From positions 1,040,001 to 1,104,000 of the forward strand of contig JAWKLD010000001.1 of assembly GCA_041392855.1 (NCBI GenBank): a stretch of 64,000 nucleotides of DNA. Reading direction: 5' to 3'. The translations under genes and the position numbers were made by a program. Origin of the DNA: Flavipsychrobacter sp. (GTDB taxonomy: Bacteria > Bacteroidota > Bacteroidia > Chitinophagales > Chitinophagaceae). Shown piece by piece: positions 7,573 to 16,554 of this stretch. The notes under the pieces are model-generated. The model searched no databases. It saw only the letters and a program-made list of their open reading frames with translations, and was not told where the DNA came from. The first letter of the stretch is position 1. Each line of letters begins with the position of its first letter.

Positions 7573-9756
7573 CTAAAGATTATTGAGAATGAAATCTGTC
7601 ATCTTCTTAAACAAATGATATCTAGTATTACCACCAGATATACCATGACGCTTATTGGTATAATATTCACTATCAAAATCTTTATCTGCCTGCACCAAAG
7701 CTTCGTGTAGCATCATAGCATTTTGTACATGCACATTATCATCACCAGTACCGTGAACAAGTAAGAACTTACCAGTCATACCTTCTACCATATTTTCAGG
7801 TGCATTATCTTCATAGCCACTTTGATTTTCCTGTGGTGTACGCATATAACGCTCTGTGTAAATATTGTCGTAGTACTTCCAGTTGGTTACCGGCGCTACA
7901 GCTATAGCCATTTTGAATAACTCTCCGCCTTTGAACAAGCAAGTGCTACTCATGAAACCACCATAGCTCCATCCCCATATACCAATACGGTTAGCATCTA
8001 CATATGACAAGTTTCTTAATTGTTTGGCTACTGCTATCTGATCATCACTTTCTAGCTTGCCCAATTGCAGGTAGGTCTTTTTCTTGAACTCTTCACCTCT
8101 AAAACCGGTACCTGTACCATCAGCACATACTACGATATACCCTTTTTGTGCCAACATCTGATGCCAGAAATAATAGCTCACAGGAAATCTGTCAGCTACT
8201 TGCTGAGAACCTGGCCCGCTATACTGGAACATTAAGACTGGATATTTCTTACTCTTGTCAAAATTAGGAGGAGTGATCATCCATGCATTTAAATCTACCC
8301 CATCGGCACTTTTAAATGTTGTAAAAGAAAGCTTACCTAGATCGTATTCATTCATGGTCAGCTTTAGCTTTATATTATCTTCCAGCGTGCTTACTATTTT
8401 ACCTTTAGCGTTGCGTAAATAATAAATAGAAGGCTCGTTAAGAGAGGTATAATTATCCAAGAAATAATTAAAACCTTCAATAGCAGTTATACTATGCGTT
8501 CCGTCTTCCGGCGTTAACAATCTTGTTTTACCACCCTTCCAATCTACAGAATACAGCTTTCTTTCCAGCGCACTATTGATAGCTGCAGTATAATAAATAA
8601 GCTTGCGTTTTTTATCAACACCAACAATATTATCAATATCATATTCGCCTACAGTTAAGTCTTTAAGCTTTTGCTTATTCCAGTTGTAATAATACAAATG
8701 GTTATAACCATCTCGCTCGCTTGTAAAAACAAATGACTGACCGTCTGGCAAAAACTCCAAATTATCATTAATGTCTACATAATACTTATTGGTTTCTTCA
8801 TAGATAACTGTTGAGTAACCATTATCAGCATTGGCTAAAAGTAGTTCCAGTTTGTTTTGCAACCTGTTCAACCTATAAATGCAAAGCTCTTTAGGGTTAT
8901 TACTCCATTTTATGCGAGGTATGTATTGGTCAGTTTCCTTACCGATATCCATTGACTGAGTAACTTTTGACGACAAGCTATACACATGGATCTTTACAAT
9001 AGAATTATCTTCCCCAGCTTTAGGATATTTATAAGTGTTGATCTTTGGGTATTTAGACTTATAGTACGGCAAAGTATATTCACGCACTGCTGTTTCATCA
9101 AAACGATAGAATGCTAAATAATTACCATCAGGAGACCATTGAAATGCTTTAGTAAAACCAAACTCTTCTTCATATACCCAATCACAGTTACCGTTTATTA
9201 TTTCATTCCACTTACCGTCATGAGTAACTTGTATCGTATTACCCTCAGCTAGATCTTTATAATACAGATCATTCTCTTTCACGAAGGCCACTTTAGTACC
9301 GTCCGGCGAAAAAGAAGCATGCAATACTTTTTCATCATCTAAGAGCACAACGCTTTTAGTTTTTATGTCATATACATACACTATATACTTTGCCGAACGA
9401 CGATAGATATACTCCGCATCTGATTTTAAGAGTAGCTTTTGTTCATCTTCACTAAACTCATAGCTCTGCATATAATATTTCTGATTGGCAGAGAAAGCTT
9501 CCTCAGTATCAAATACAGTAGCCAACTCTTTACCATCTTTTATATTATATATTTTTATCTGCTGACGTTTCTCTCCTCTTTTTCTATCAATTTTAGAATA
9601 TCGCTCTCCATCTTTCATGGCATTAAAGCCGGGTACACTTTGACTGCGAAAAGTACCGTTCTTCCACACGTCCTCAAGTGTAATTTCTTTATTGCCTTTT
9701 TGTGCAAACGATGGCATGCTTATACATGCAACAAGTATTAATAGTAAATAGCGCAT
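7573..9756 (-). CDS. Dipeptidyl peptidase IV (S9B prolyl oligopeptidase)
   Basis: I chose the ATG at 9756 (727 residues), not the in-frame ATG at 9819, because it begins a signal peptide (MRYLLLILVACISMPSFAQ) and because the promoter -7 box at 9777-9784 lies between the two. The N-terminal half is the DPP IV beta-propeller (for example EEEFGFTKAFQWSPDG, with the Glu pair that binds the substrate N-terminus). The C-terminal alpha/beta hydrolase has the triad S597 (GWSYGGF), D672 (GTGDDNVH) and H704 (KRHGISGG). It releases Xaa-Pro dipeptides from peptides in the periplasm. It is likely the first gene of a unit with YihY and the monooxygenase-like gene. Confidence 0.93.
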   Translation of the reverse strand: MRYLLLILVACISMPSFAQKGNKEITLEDVWKNGTFRSQSVPGFNAMKDGERYSKIDRKRGEKRQQIKIYNIKDGKELATVFDTEEAFSANQKYYMQSYEFSEDEQKLLLKSDAEYIYRRSAKYIVYVYDIKTKSVVLLDDEKVLHASFSPDGTKVAFVKENDLYYKDLAEGNTIQVTHDGKWNEIINGNCDWVYEEEFGFTKAFQWSPDGNYLAFYRFDETAVREYTLPYYKSKYPKINTYKYPKAGEDNSIVKIHVYSLSSKVTQSMDIGKETDQYIPRIKWSNNPKELCIYRLNRLQNKLELLLANADNGYSTVIYEETNKYYVDINDNLEFLPDGQSFVFTSERDGYNHLYYYNWNKQKLKDLTVGEYDIDNIVGVDKKRKLIYYTAAINSALERKLYSVDWKGGKTRLLTPEDGTHSITAIEGFNYFLDNYTSLNEPSIYYLRNAKGKIVSTLEDNIKLKLTMNEYDLGKLSFTTFKSADGVDLNAWMITPPNFDKSKKYPVLMFQYSGPGSQQVADRFPVSYYFWHQMLAQKGYIVVCADGTGTGFRGEEFKKKTYLQLGKLESDDQIAVAKQLRNLSYVDANRIGIWGWSYGGFMSSTCLFKGGELFKMAIAVAPVTNWKYYDNIYTERYMRTPQENQSGYEDNAPENMVEGMTGKFLLVHGTGDDNVHVQNAMMLHEALVQADKDFDSEYYTNKRHGISGGNTRYHLFKKMTDFILNNL

Positions 9757-9776
9757 ATGTATGATTGTAGTATCTC

Positions 9777-9784
9777 CAAAAATA
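9777..9784 (-). promoter_or_regulatory. -7 box (TATTTTTG) for DPP IV
   Basis: Exact TAnnTTTG on the minus strand, 20 bases upstream of the chosen ATG at 9756; supports that start over the upstream ATG. Confidence 0.5.
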
Positions 9785-9851
9785 ACACCAATTGTGCAGA
9801 GGTGGAAATAATGTAGCAAATACTTAGGGGTTAGATTATGAGTGATTTATA

Positions 9852-9889
9852 TAAAACAAAACAGCTACCAAGTATGTACTTGATAGCTG
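9852..9889 (-). terminator. Terminator of clpS
   Basis: 13-bp stem with one mismatch, CAGCTACCAAGTA / TACTTGATAGCTG, then a T-rich run on the minus strand (plus AAAACAAAA). Confidence 0.8.
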
Positions 9890-9910
9890 CTGAATATATC
9901 TTGAAGTAAA

Positions 9911-10213
9911 TTAGTAATCTATTGTAGCTTGTATACCTCTATCTATAAGCGCTTCCGCTCTTGGTCTAAGGTTGTCAAACGTGCCTTTTTTAACGCTACA
10001 TTTCCCATTGTGGTGGATAATAAGCGAGCATTGCTCTGCTTGCTCGGGTGAGTGCTCACATACATCTATTAAACTTTCTATCACCCAATCAAAAGTATTC
10101 ACGTCATCATTCCACACTACAAGGTTATGTAAACCATCGGTTTCCACTTCTGTAGCTACGTCTTCCTGGGTTTGCCAATCTACACTGTTATTAAATAACT
10201 CTTTTAGGTTCAT
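9911..10213 (-). CDS. clpS: ATP-dependent Clp protease adaptor ClpS
   Basis: The 100-residue protein carries the ClpS core: LVVWNDDVNTFDWVIESL with the N-degron pocket Asp-Asp, EQAEQCSLIIHHNGKCSVKKG, and a C-terminal helix. ClpS binds N-end-rule substrates (Phe, Leu, Trp, Tyr) and docks on the ClpA/ClpC N-domain. The His-His and Lys-rich strand is typical. It is divergent from the TrmH-like gene with 78 bases between starts, and carries its own terminator. clpA/clpC is not in the window. Confidence 0.95.
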   Translation of the reverse strand: MNLKELFNNSVDWQTQEDVATEVETDGLHNLVVWNDDVNTFDWVIESLIDVCEHSPEQAEQCSLIIHHNGKCSVKKGTFDNLRPRAEALIDRGIQATIDY

Positions 10214-10236
10214 ATCATTATATCTTTATAAGTGTG

Positions 10237-10244
10237 CAAAGATA
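10237..10244 (-). promoter_or_regulatory. -7 box (TATCTTTG) for clpS
   Basis: Exact TAnnTTTG on the minus strand, 23 bases upstream of the ATG at 10213. Confidence 0.55.
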
Positions 10245-10257
10245 TGAAAAATACTAC

Positions 10258-10287
10258 TTTGACACGCGTTTAATGCTTATATATTTG
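10258..10287 (+). promoter_or_regulatory. Full Bacteroidota promoter for the SpoU methyltransferase
   Basis: -33 TTTG (10258-10261), 18-base spacer, and -7 TATATTTG (10280-10287). It ends only 4 bases before the ATG at 10292. Confidence 0.7.
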
Positions 10288-10291
10288 CATC

Positions 10292-10810
10292 ATGTTTCAG
10301 AAAAAGACAATGGAAGAGCTCGGCAGAAAGACCGTTGAAGAAATGCAAGGATCGTCTAAAAAACCGATCATAGTGATACTAGATGATATTCGCAGCATGC
10401 ACAACGTAGGCTCTAGCTTTAGAACTGCTGACGCATTTGCTATAGAAGCACTTTATCTATGCGGTTTTACGCCTACTCCTCCCCATAGAGATATACATAA
10501 AACCGCACTTGGAGCTACTGACACGGTTAGATGGCAGCACTTCCCTACTACGCTAGATGCTGTTACTGCTGCTAAAAATGCTGGATATAAGATATACGGT
10601 GTAGAACAAGCTCATGATAGCACCCTGCTTCACGAGTTTGATTATAACAACGACCCTATTGCATTAGTATTTGGCAATGAGGTAAATGGTGTATCAGACG
10701 AAGTATTAGCTATGGCCGATGGATGTCTGGAAATACCTCAATATGGTAGTAAGCACTCGCTCAACATATCTGTTAGTCTAGGTGTTGTGTTATGGGAAAT
10801 GGTACGTTAA
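10292..10810 (+). CDS. SpoU/TrmH-family RNA 2'-O-methyltransferase
   Basis: A 172-residue SPOUT methyltransferase. The three TrmH motifs are present: NVGSSFRTADAF (motif 1, catalytic Arg in SFRTAD), VFGNEVNGVSDEVL (motif 2) and EIPQYGSKHSLNISVSLGVV (motif 3, the deep-knot AdoMet site). It methylates a ribose 2'-OH of tRNA or rRNA; the target is unknown. Its promoter ends four bases before the ATG, so translation is either leaderless or begins at the second Met (residue 7, position 10310). clpS is divergent. Confidence 0.93.
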   Translation: MFQKKTMEELGRKTVEEMQGSSKKPIIVILDDIRSMHNVGSSFRTADAFAIEALYLCGFTPTPPHRDIHKTALGATDTVRWQHFPTTLDAVTAAKNAGYKIYGVEQAHDSTLLHEFDYNNDPIALVFGNEVNGVSDEVLAMADGCLEIPQYGSKHSLNISVSLGVVLWEMVR

Positions 10811-10840
10811 AGTCACCATTCCCCATAATGTTTAATACTT

Positions 10841-11923
10841 CTATCTCTTAAATCTAACCGCTAGAGAAGTGGTAAATAATAGATTATCTCTTTTTGATAA
10901 CGAGTTGCCTGAAAATATCGGATCGTAGCTATTATAATATTTAGCTTCTGTACGCCACATTACACCTTTCATTACTTCATAATTATACCCTAAACTATAG
11001 CCACTAACTAAGAAATCAGTAAAGATAGGTGTACCCGCTACGCGGTTATAAGCATCTTGGAAATATTCGCCTCTTGCTGTAATACTTGCATTATTGTTGA
11101 GTTGATATTGAAGGATTGCTGCTACGGTATACCAACCATAATAGTTACTGCTACCCTTTGCCGATTGGTCAGAGCCAAAATCAAATAATGCAGTTAAGGT
11201 CAATTTCTTCCCTATTTTAACAATGCCATACAGGTCACTGAAATAACGCATTCTACGAGACACATCAGGAGTAATACTACCTACAAACGTGCTCCAGTTA
11301 ACCGTTATTTTATCATTTGGGGTGTACGTTATTTGAGTTCCTCCTGATGGCGTACTATTGCCCGATTGTCTTTGTATTGTTTGCCACCCATTAAGGTATA
11401 GTAGTGCCAAATACCATGTTTCACTTACATTCTTATAGCTCAGACACACACCACTTTCGTAATATGGTGACCCCTCTGCAAATAAACTTCTTGTTAGCGT
11501 AGGATAATCCATACTTATAGCCCCTTCAGCACCTAAATGAGAAGGCATAACACCCGCATCTAACCATATTTCTTTATTCTTATGCAAACGAATACCAACA
11601 TTAGCTTCGTATATATTTTTTAAAACTCCTGGTTCGGTTGATAAGTTAGCATTGGCATATGTACCGGTCATCAAGGCAAGATTGGCACGTACACGTCCCT
11701 CTTCATAGTTGCCTTTTAGCATTGCGAGGTTCACAGTTACTTCATTATGTCTGTTATGAGAATAGATATAATTAGGGCGTCTATTATTAAGTGGCTTGTC
11801 AAAATCGTAAGCATAATACAACTCTCCATAACCAGAAATAGTAAATGCCTTTTTCTCTGTTTGTGCATTAACCGTAAATGCAAAACATAATATCCCTAAA
11901 ACTGTTACTAATTTTTTCATCAT
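10841..11923 (-). CDS. Outer-membrane beta-barrel (porin-like) protein
   Basis: The 360-residue protein has a Sec signal peptide (residues 1-21, FTVNAQ) and then alternating amphipathic strands rich in Tyr, Gly and Asn, ending in the C-terminal strand LLFTTSLAVRFKR. The N-terminal pattern FTISGYGELYYAYDF is typical of the porin family of Bacteroidota (BBP2-like, PF07642). It likely forms a pore in the outer membrane; no ligand is indicated. ATG codons at 11923 and 11920 are both possible starts. It is convergent with the methyltransferase gene and divergent from YpfJ. Confidence 0.82.
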   Translation of the reverse strand: MMKKLVTVLGILCFAFTVNAQTEKKAFTISGYGELYYAYDFDKPLNNRRPNYIYSHNRHNEVTVNLAMLKGNYEEGRVRANLALMTGTYANANLSTEPGVLKNIYEANVGIRLHKNKEIWLDAGVMPSHLGAEGAISMDYPTLTRSLFAEGSPYYESGVCLSYKNVSETWYLALLYLNGWQTIQRQSGNSTPSGGTQITYTPNDKITVNWSTFVGSITPDVSRRMRYFSDLYGIVKIGKKLTLTALFDFGSDQSAKGSSNYYGWYTVAAILQYQLNNNASITARGEYFQDAYNRVAGTPIFTDFLVSGYSLGYNYEVMKGVMWRTEAKYYNSYDPIFSGNSLSKRDNLLFTTSLAVRFKR

Positions 11924-11963
11924 GCCTTAAAGTTAGTAATTGTGATTATGTGCGCAATAATTT

Positions 11964-11971
11964 TAGCTTTG
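11964..11971 (+). promoter_or_regulatory. -7 box (TAGCTTTG) for the YpfJ gene
   Basis: Exact TAnnTTTG, 18 bases before the ATG at 11990. It lies inside the sequence that would be translated from the GTG at 11942, so it argues for the later start. Confidence 0.5.
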
Positions 11972-11989
11972 ATGTTAAATATATATCCT

Positions 11990-12844
11990 ATGCGTTGGAA
12001 AGGAAGACGTCAAAGTACTAATATAGAAGACCGTAGAACAGGAGGAGGAAGAGGCAAAGTAGTTGGTGGAGGTATCGGTGTATTGGTCATTGCTCTTGTA
12101 GTATATCTTCTAGGTGGAGACCCTTCTGCTGTTTTACAACAAGCCGGCTCTATAAATCAGCCACACCAAACAAACACCGCTCCGCTAAGCACAAAAGAAA
12201 AAGAGGACACCGAATTTGTATCAGTAGTATTAGCCGATACTGAAGAGGTATGGGAAAAACTATTCAGAGAAATGGGAGGTCAATACGAGCCACCTGTATT
12301 AGTACTGTATAGAGACAATGTACAATCTGCCTGTGGAGGAGCCAGCTCTGCTACAGGTCCATTTTATTGTCCTGCGGATAAGAAATTATACATAGACCTG
12401 TCTTTTTATGATGAACTGCATAATAGATTCGGCGCACCTGGTGATTTTGCTATGGCTTATGTAGTGGCACATGAGGTAGCTCATCATGTACAAAACCTTT
12501 TAGGCATTTCAGATAAAGTACAAACACTAAGAAGCCAACTTAATCAAGTGGAGTACAACAAACTATCGGTGAGACTAGAGCTACAAGCCGATTTCTTTTC
12601 AGGCGTTTGGGCTTACCATGCCGATAGGATGAACAATATTCTACAAGAAGGAGATATTGAAGAAGCCTTAAATGCAGCACATGCTATTGGAGACGACAAC
12701 CTACAACGCAAGCATGGTAGTGGTATGGTCGTTCCCGACGCATTTACGCATGGCACTTCCCAACAAAGAGTGTATTGGTTCAAAAAAGGATTTACAACAG
12801 GAGATGTTTCCCAAGGAGACACCTTTGCCGAAGATGCTTTCTAA
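11990..12844 (+). CDS. YpfJ-family neutral zinc metallopeptidase
   Basis: I start the gene at 11990 (284 residues, MRWKGRRQSTNIEDRR), the usual N-terminus of the family, not at the upstream GTG at 11942. A single transmembrane helix (about residues 25-43) anchors it. The zinc-binding HExxH is H161-E162-VA-H165 (HEVAHHVQNLLG), and the Cys pair in NVQSACGGASS and PFYCPADKKLYID matches the family. The third ligand is probably Glu in the RLELQADFFSGVW motif. Function is unknown; members are putative extracytoplasmic proteases. Confidence 0.92.
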   Translation: MRWKGRRQSTNIEDRRTGGGRGKVVGGGIGVLVIALVVYLLGGDPSAVLQQAGSINQPHQTNTAPLSTKEKEDTEFVSVVLADTEEVWEKLFREMGGQYEPPVLVLYRDNVQSACGGASSATGPFYCPADKKLYIDLSFYDELHNRFGAPGDFAMAYVVAHEVAHHVQNLLGISDKVQTLRSQLNQVEYNKLSVRLELQADFFSGVWAYHADRMNNILQEGDIEEALNAAHAIGDDNLQRKHGSGMVVPDAFTHGTSQQRVYWFKKGFTTGDVSQGDTFAEDAF

Positions 12845-12848
12845 AGCA

Positions 12849-13877
12849 TTACATCAGCTTCATTCTTCTTTTTTCCAAGTAGGCTTTCATGAAGTCGGTC
12901 ACTAAATAGGCAGCCATTTTAGGCGTAAGGCTATCTCTTTTACCATCTCTTAATTCATAGGCACCTTCTGCTATATGAAAATATGCCGGGTGAATGGTGT
13001 GCGCTACCCATGTAGCAAACCTTCTTGCCTGAATAGCAGTTATACCCGATGCGGTAGCAGCACTAGCCAAACTACGTTCCAAGCAATCCATATCCAACTC
13101 CAGCCCTACGGGGTTGCCTTGCGTTTTATTCATTGCATGGCGCACCGCATCATAAAAGGTCTTTTTCTCTCTTACGAATATATCTTCGAAGAATGCAAAA
13201 AACAGATCGGGATCGTCGTCTTGTTCCTCTATTATTGCTTGACCATTATAGTTCTCATGCAAGCCAAGTGCGTAGTATTTCTCTAAATAACCTTCTCGTT
13301 TGGCATATCTAAAACCATTACCACTATGTCTACCTTCCATTCCCCTGTAATCACTATGTGGGTCAAGGTTGATACAATTCAATGGAGACTTCAAACCTTC
13401 TGATGCCCCCTTAAGTATTGGGTAGGCATTATTATGTCCTCCACCAATGATAATAGGCACTTTTCCTGCTGCTACTATCTTTTGTATTACCGGATATACG
13501 ATATTATCTACCTCGCCTACTAAATATCTTAGCTTCTCGATGCTTACGTTTTCAGACTTCTCCATTTGTGCTTGCAGATCAAACGCTCCTAACACAAAGA
13601 GTTCCTCCCCTTTTAGCAGGTTAGTATCTTGAACATTAAGGATAGCACCAAGTGCATACTTCCAAAAAGTATGTGTACCGCCAATGCCATGATTGGCACG
13701 AACGCCTATATCTTCAGGAATGCCGAGCAATACAAATTTTGCATCTGTATTTTGCACCTCTTGCAGCCAGTTATCACTATTAGCAACCCTTACACGTTCG
13801 CCAAACTTAACTTCTCCTGGTCGCTTTGCGATCAGTCTGTCTAGATCCGTTCTATTGAGTACAACTAAATTATCCAT
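12849..13877 (-). CDS. hutG: Formimidoylglutamase-like arginase/agmatinase family enzyme
   Basis: The 342-residue protein has the ureohydrolase manganese sites: GGGHNN in place of GGDH, NLDPHSDYR (D-x-H-x-D), and ELDMDCL. It resembles HutG, which hydrolyses N-formimidoyl-glutamate to glutamate and formamide in histidine degradation. The first motif differs (GGGHNNAYP), as often in Bacteroidota members. Other hut genes are not next to it, so the assignment is by family and not context. It is convergent with YpfJ: four bases separate the two ends. Confidence 0.78.
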   Translation of the reverse strand: MDNLVVLNRTDLDRLIAKRPGEVKFGERVRVANSDNWLQEVQNTDAKFVLLGIPEDIGVRANHGIGGTHTFWKYALGAILNVQDTNLLKGEELFVLGAFDLQAQMEKSENVSIEKLRYLVGEVDNIVYPVIQKIVAAGKVPIIIGGGHNNAYPILKGASEGLKSPLNCINLDPHSDYRGMEGRHSGNGFRYAKREGYLEKYYALGLHENYNGQAIIEEQDDDPDLFFAFFEDIFVREKKTFYDAVRHAMNKTQGNPVGLELDMDCLERSLASAATASGITAIQARRFATWVAHTIHPAYFHIAEGAYELRDGKRDSLTPKMAAYLVTDFMKAYLEKRRMKLM

Positions 13878-14044
13878 TTGCCTTATTTGGGGTTACAAGC
13901 TACACACTTTTTATAAATAGTAAAATTTTTGCTCTACAGACTCATAATCATACACATATCTCATTTTAAAAGTTTTTTTGAAAAATATAAAACCATAATT
14001 GTTTTAGGCTCGTAAGTACTTGTATAATCAGAAAACTTATTCTT

Positions 14045-15892
14045 ATGAAAAGCTTTATACAATTAGCTACAGTAGCAATGACATTGCTACTTACATCACA
14101 AACAGCTACGGCAGATCACCTAACGTCAAAATACTTGTTTGCTGCAAGGATGAATGGAGGTCAGGAAGTGCCTGCTGTCACAACCAATGCACTTGGTTTA
14201 GCTACATTTTATTTAAACGACACAAGAGACACTATGTGTGTAGAAATGACTGCTACAGGGCTGAGTGGTTCTATTACAGGCATTCATATACACGAAGGAG
14301 AAATGGGTAGTAATGGTGCTGTAGTAGTAGATATGATGCCTTATTTATCGGGCAATCGTTTAAAAGGAACTATAACAGGGTCTACGCTTACACAAAGTTT
14401 TATCGCTAAAATGTTTGCCGGTAAATTTTATTTAAACCTGCATACAGCGGCAAATGCCAATGGTGAAATAAGAGGACAAATAGTACCTGAAGAAGATAAA
14501 GCAATGACGGTAATGCTGAATGGCATGAACGAAGTGCCGGCTGTAACTACTAATGCTCGTGGTATTGGTGTCTTTATGCTTCAAAAACACGAAGGCAAAT
14601 TATCTATAAAAGTGGTTGTAGATGGACTTAGTGGTACTATTACGGGCGCTCATTTACACAAGGGCGCTGCTGGCACTAATGGTCCTGTTGTAGAGAACCT
14701 AACAACAATGATAAATGGAAATACCATCATGGCTGATGTAGACCCAACTGCATATCTTTCTGACCTAAAGAATGGTGACATTTACCTGAACGTACACACT
14801 GCTGCCAATGCTGGTGGTGAAATACGTGGTCAGTTAATGATGCAACCCTATGTACAGTTTGATGCGATGCTGGATACAGCACAAGAAACTACAGCTGTAA
14901 CAGGTATGGCCAACGGCATGGGTGTAGCTTCTCTACGTATCAATTATACCTTCGACACGCTATGGTATGATGCACAGCTAAATGACCTAACAGGTAGTAT
15001 ACAAGCTGCTCACTTACACAATGGGGCTTTAGGCACAAGTGGTGGCGTTGTTATTGGTATCCCTTCAGGTAGTATCAATGGCAATGTTATCTCAGGGATG
15101 TTTACCGGCGCTGACCTATCAGACTCTCTAATGAACTACTTACTAGAAGGTAGCATTTACTTAAACGTGCACACTACTGCAAACCCTGCTGGTGAAGTAA
15201 GAGGTCAAGTGTATAAAACATTCCGAGAGGGATATACTTATCATATAAATGGTGCTCAAGAAGCTCCGATGGTAAATTCAACTGCTTCCGGTACAGGTAT
15301 GGTATCGGTAGACCGCGACCAAACTAGTGCTCACTACATGATGGTTGTCGACAACCTAACTGGTTTTACCGCAGCACATTTTCACAATAATATTGCAGGG
15401 CAAAATGGTGGCGTTATCTACAACCTTACACCAAAATATGCTAACGGTGGAATATTTGGCTATTGGTTAGATAATGAGATGACTACACCATTTACAAAAG
15501 GCAATTCTAACCAGTTCAGAAAAGACAGTGTTTATGTAAACATCCACACCTCTGCCAATGCTAATGGCGAAGTTAGAGGAAACACAACACGTAATTTGTG
15601 CAATACAATACCTACATCTACAAGAACTTTAGGTACTATTAGCACTGTTGCTAAACTATACCCTAACCCCACTACTAATAATGCAATTCTTGACATTACA
15701 TTAATCACGCCTACAACCGCTACAATAAGCGCTGTAGATATGATGGGACGCAAAGTATGGACAGCAACACAAAACTTCACTAAGGGTATTAACAGAGTAA
15801 ATATACCATTGAACGATGCTCCTACAGGAGTATATTTCATACAAGTAACTAACAAAACAGGGCAAATGTCCTTCAAACTAATTAAAGAGTAA
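14045..15892 (+). CDS. Secreted protein with four CHRD domains and T9SS sorting domain
   Basis: The 615-residue protein has a signal peptide (MKSFIQLATVAMTLLLT, ending TATAD) then four CHRD domains at about residues 30-127, 130-253, 255-385 and 390-505. Each repeats the pattern EVPAVTTNALG..., LSGSITGIHIHEG..., and YLNLHTAANANGEIRG. The C-terminal 85 residues are a type IX secretion sorting domain with LYPNPTTNNAILDI and GVYFIQVTN. CHRD domains were first found in chordin; their bacterial function is unknown. The protein is probably secreted across the outer membrane and surface-attached. Confidence 0.93.
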   Translation: MKSFIQLATVAMTLLLTSQTATADHLTSKYLFAARMNGGQEVPAVTTNALGLATFYLNDTRDTMCVEMTATGLSGSITGIHIHEGEMGSNGAVVVDMMPYLSGNRLKGTITGSTLTQSFIAKMFAGKFYLNLHTAANANGEIRGQIVPEEDKAMTVMLNGMNEVPAVTTNARGIGVFMLQKHEGKLSIKVVVDGLSGTITGAHLHKGAAGTNGPVVENLTTMINGNTIMADVDPTAYLSDLKNGDIYLNVHTAANAGGEIRGQLMMQPYVQFDAMLDTAQETTAVTGMANGMGVASLRINYTFDTLWYDAQLNDLTGSIQAAHLHNGALGTSGGVVIGIPSGSINGNVISGMFTGADLSDSLMNYLLEGSIYLNVHTTANPAGEVRGQVYKTFREGYTYHINGAQEAPMVNSTASGTGMVSVDRDQTSAHYMMVVDNLTGFTAAHFHNNIAGQNGGVIYNLTPKYANGGIFGYWLDNEMTTPFTKGNSNQFRKDSVYVNIHTSANANGEVRGNTTRNLCNTIPTSTRTLGTISTVAKLYPNPTTNNAILDITLITPTTATISAVDMMGRKVWTATQNFTKGINRVNIPLNDAPTGVYFIQVTNKTGQMSFKLIKE

Positions 15893-15920
15893 TAACAGGG
15901 TAAACGGCTGATGTAAATCG

Positions 15921-15950
15921 AGAGCTGCAGTGTCCACTGTGGCTCTTTTT
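15921..15950 (+). terminator. Terminator after the CHRD gene
   Basis: Stem AGAGCTGCAGTG / CACTGTGGCTCT with a 2-base mismatch in the middle, 2-base loop, followed by TTTTT. Confidence 0.75.
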
Positions 15951-16005
15951 ATATGCAGATTAGCAGAAACTATGATAAAACTGTAGGCAAAAGCACTCTT
16001 TAATG

Positions 16006-16013
16006 TAACTTTG
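16006..16013 (+). promoter_or_regulatory. -7 box (TAACTTTG) for bacilliredoxin
   Basis: Exact TAnnTTTG, 19 bases before the ATG at 16033. Confidence 0.5.
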
Positions 16014-16032
16014 TAGCCAAAATATCTAATAA

Positions 16033-16446
16033 ATGTATCCAATAGAAATAGTAGCCCCGATGAAGGCTGAAGTAACTGATAACGGTTTCACAGAATTATT
16101 GACTAAAGAAGATGCTGATAATGCATTGACGAAGGAAGGAACATCATTACTATTCATCAACTCTGTATGTGGTTGTTCTGCTGGTACTGCACGTCCCGGT
16201 GTTATCATGGCAGTAAAAAATGCAGCTAAAAAGCCTGACCAAATATTGACTTCTTTTGCTGGATTTGACGTAGATGCAGTAAAACAAGCTAGAGAGTATT
16301 TATTGCCTTATCCTCCATCATCTCCTGCCATTGCACTTTTGAAAGATGGTAAAGTGGTACATATGATAGAGCGTCATATGATAGAAGGTCGTCCGGCACA
16401 AATGATAGCAACCAACTTATTGCAAGCTTTTGAAGAGCATTGCTAA
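16033..16446 (+). CDS. Bacilliredoxin (BrxA/BrxB, YphP) family protein
   Basis: The 137-residue protein has the CGC active site of bacilliredoxins: NSVCGCSAGTARPG, with C46 and C48. Members remove bacillithiol or a related low-molecular-weight thiol from S-thiolated proteins. Chitinophagaceae often have bacillithiol synthesis genes, but none is in the window. It is followed by a strong hairpin terminator and is monocistronic. Length and N-terminus (MYPIEIVAPMKAE) agree with the family. Confidence 0.9.
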   Translation: MYPIEIVAPMKAEVTDNGFTELLTKEDADNALTKEGTSLLFINSVCGCSAGTARPGVIMAVKNAAKKPDQILTSFAGFDVDAVKQAREYLLPYPPSSPAIALLKDGKVVHMIERHMIEGRPAQMIATNLLQAFEEHC

Positions 16447-16470
16447 GTATCTTATAGTAAACTCAATTTC

Positions 16471-16506
16471 AAAAGAGGTGTGTATTGTTCACACCTCTTT
16501 TATATT
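16471..16506 (+). terminator. Terminator after bacilliredoxin
   Basis: Perfect 12-bp stem AAAAGAGGTGTG / CACACCTCTTTT, 7-base loop; a T-rich tail follows. Confidence 0.85.
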
Positions 16507-16554
16507 TAGTAATCATAGAAATATTTACTTTATTCGCAGTATATAATTTCAACC

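Noticed and set aside
9757..9819. DPP IV start at 9819
   Set aside because: The -7 box at 9777-9784 lies downstream of that ATG and the signal peptide begins at 9756.
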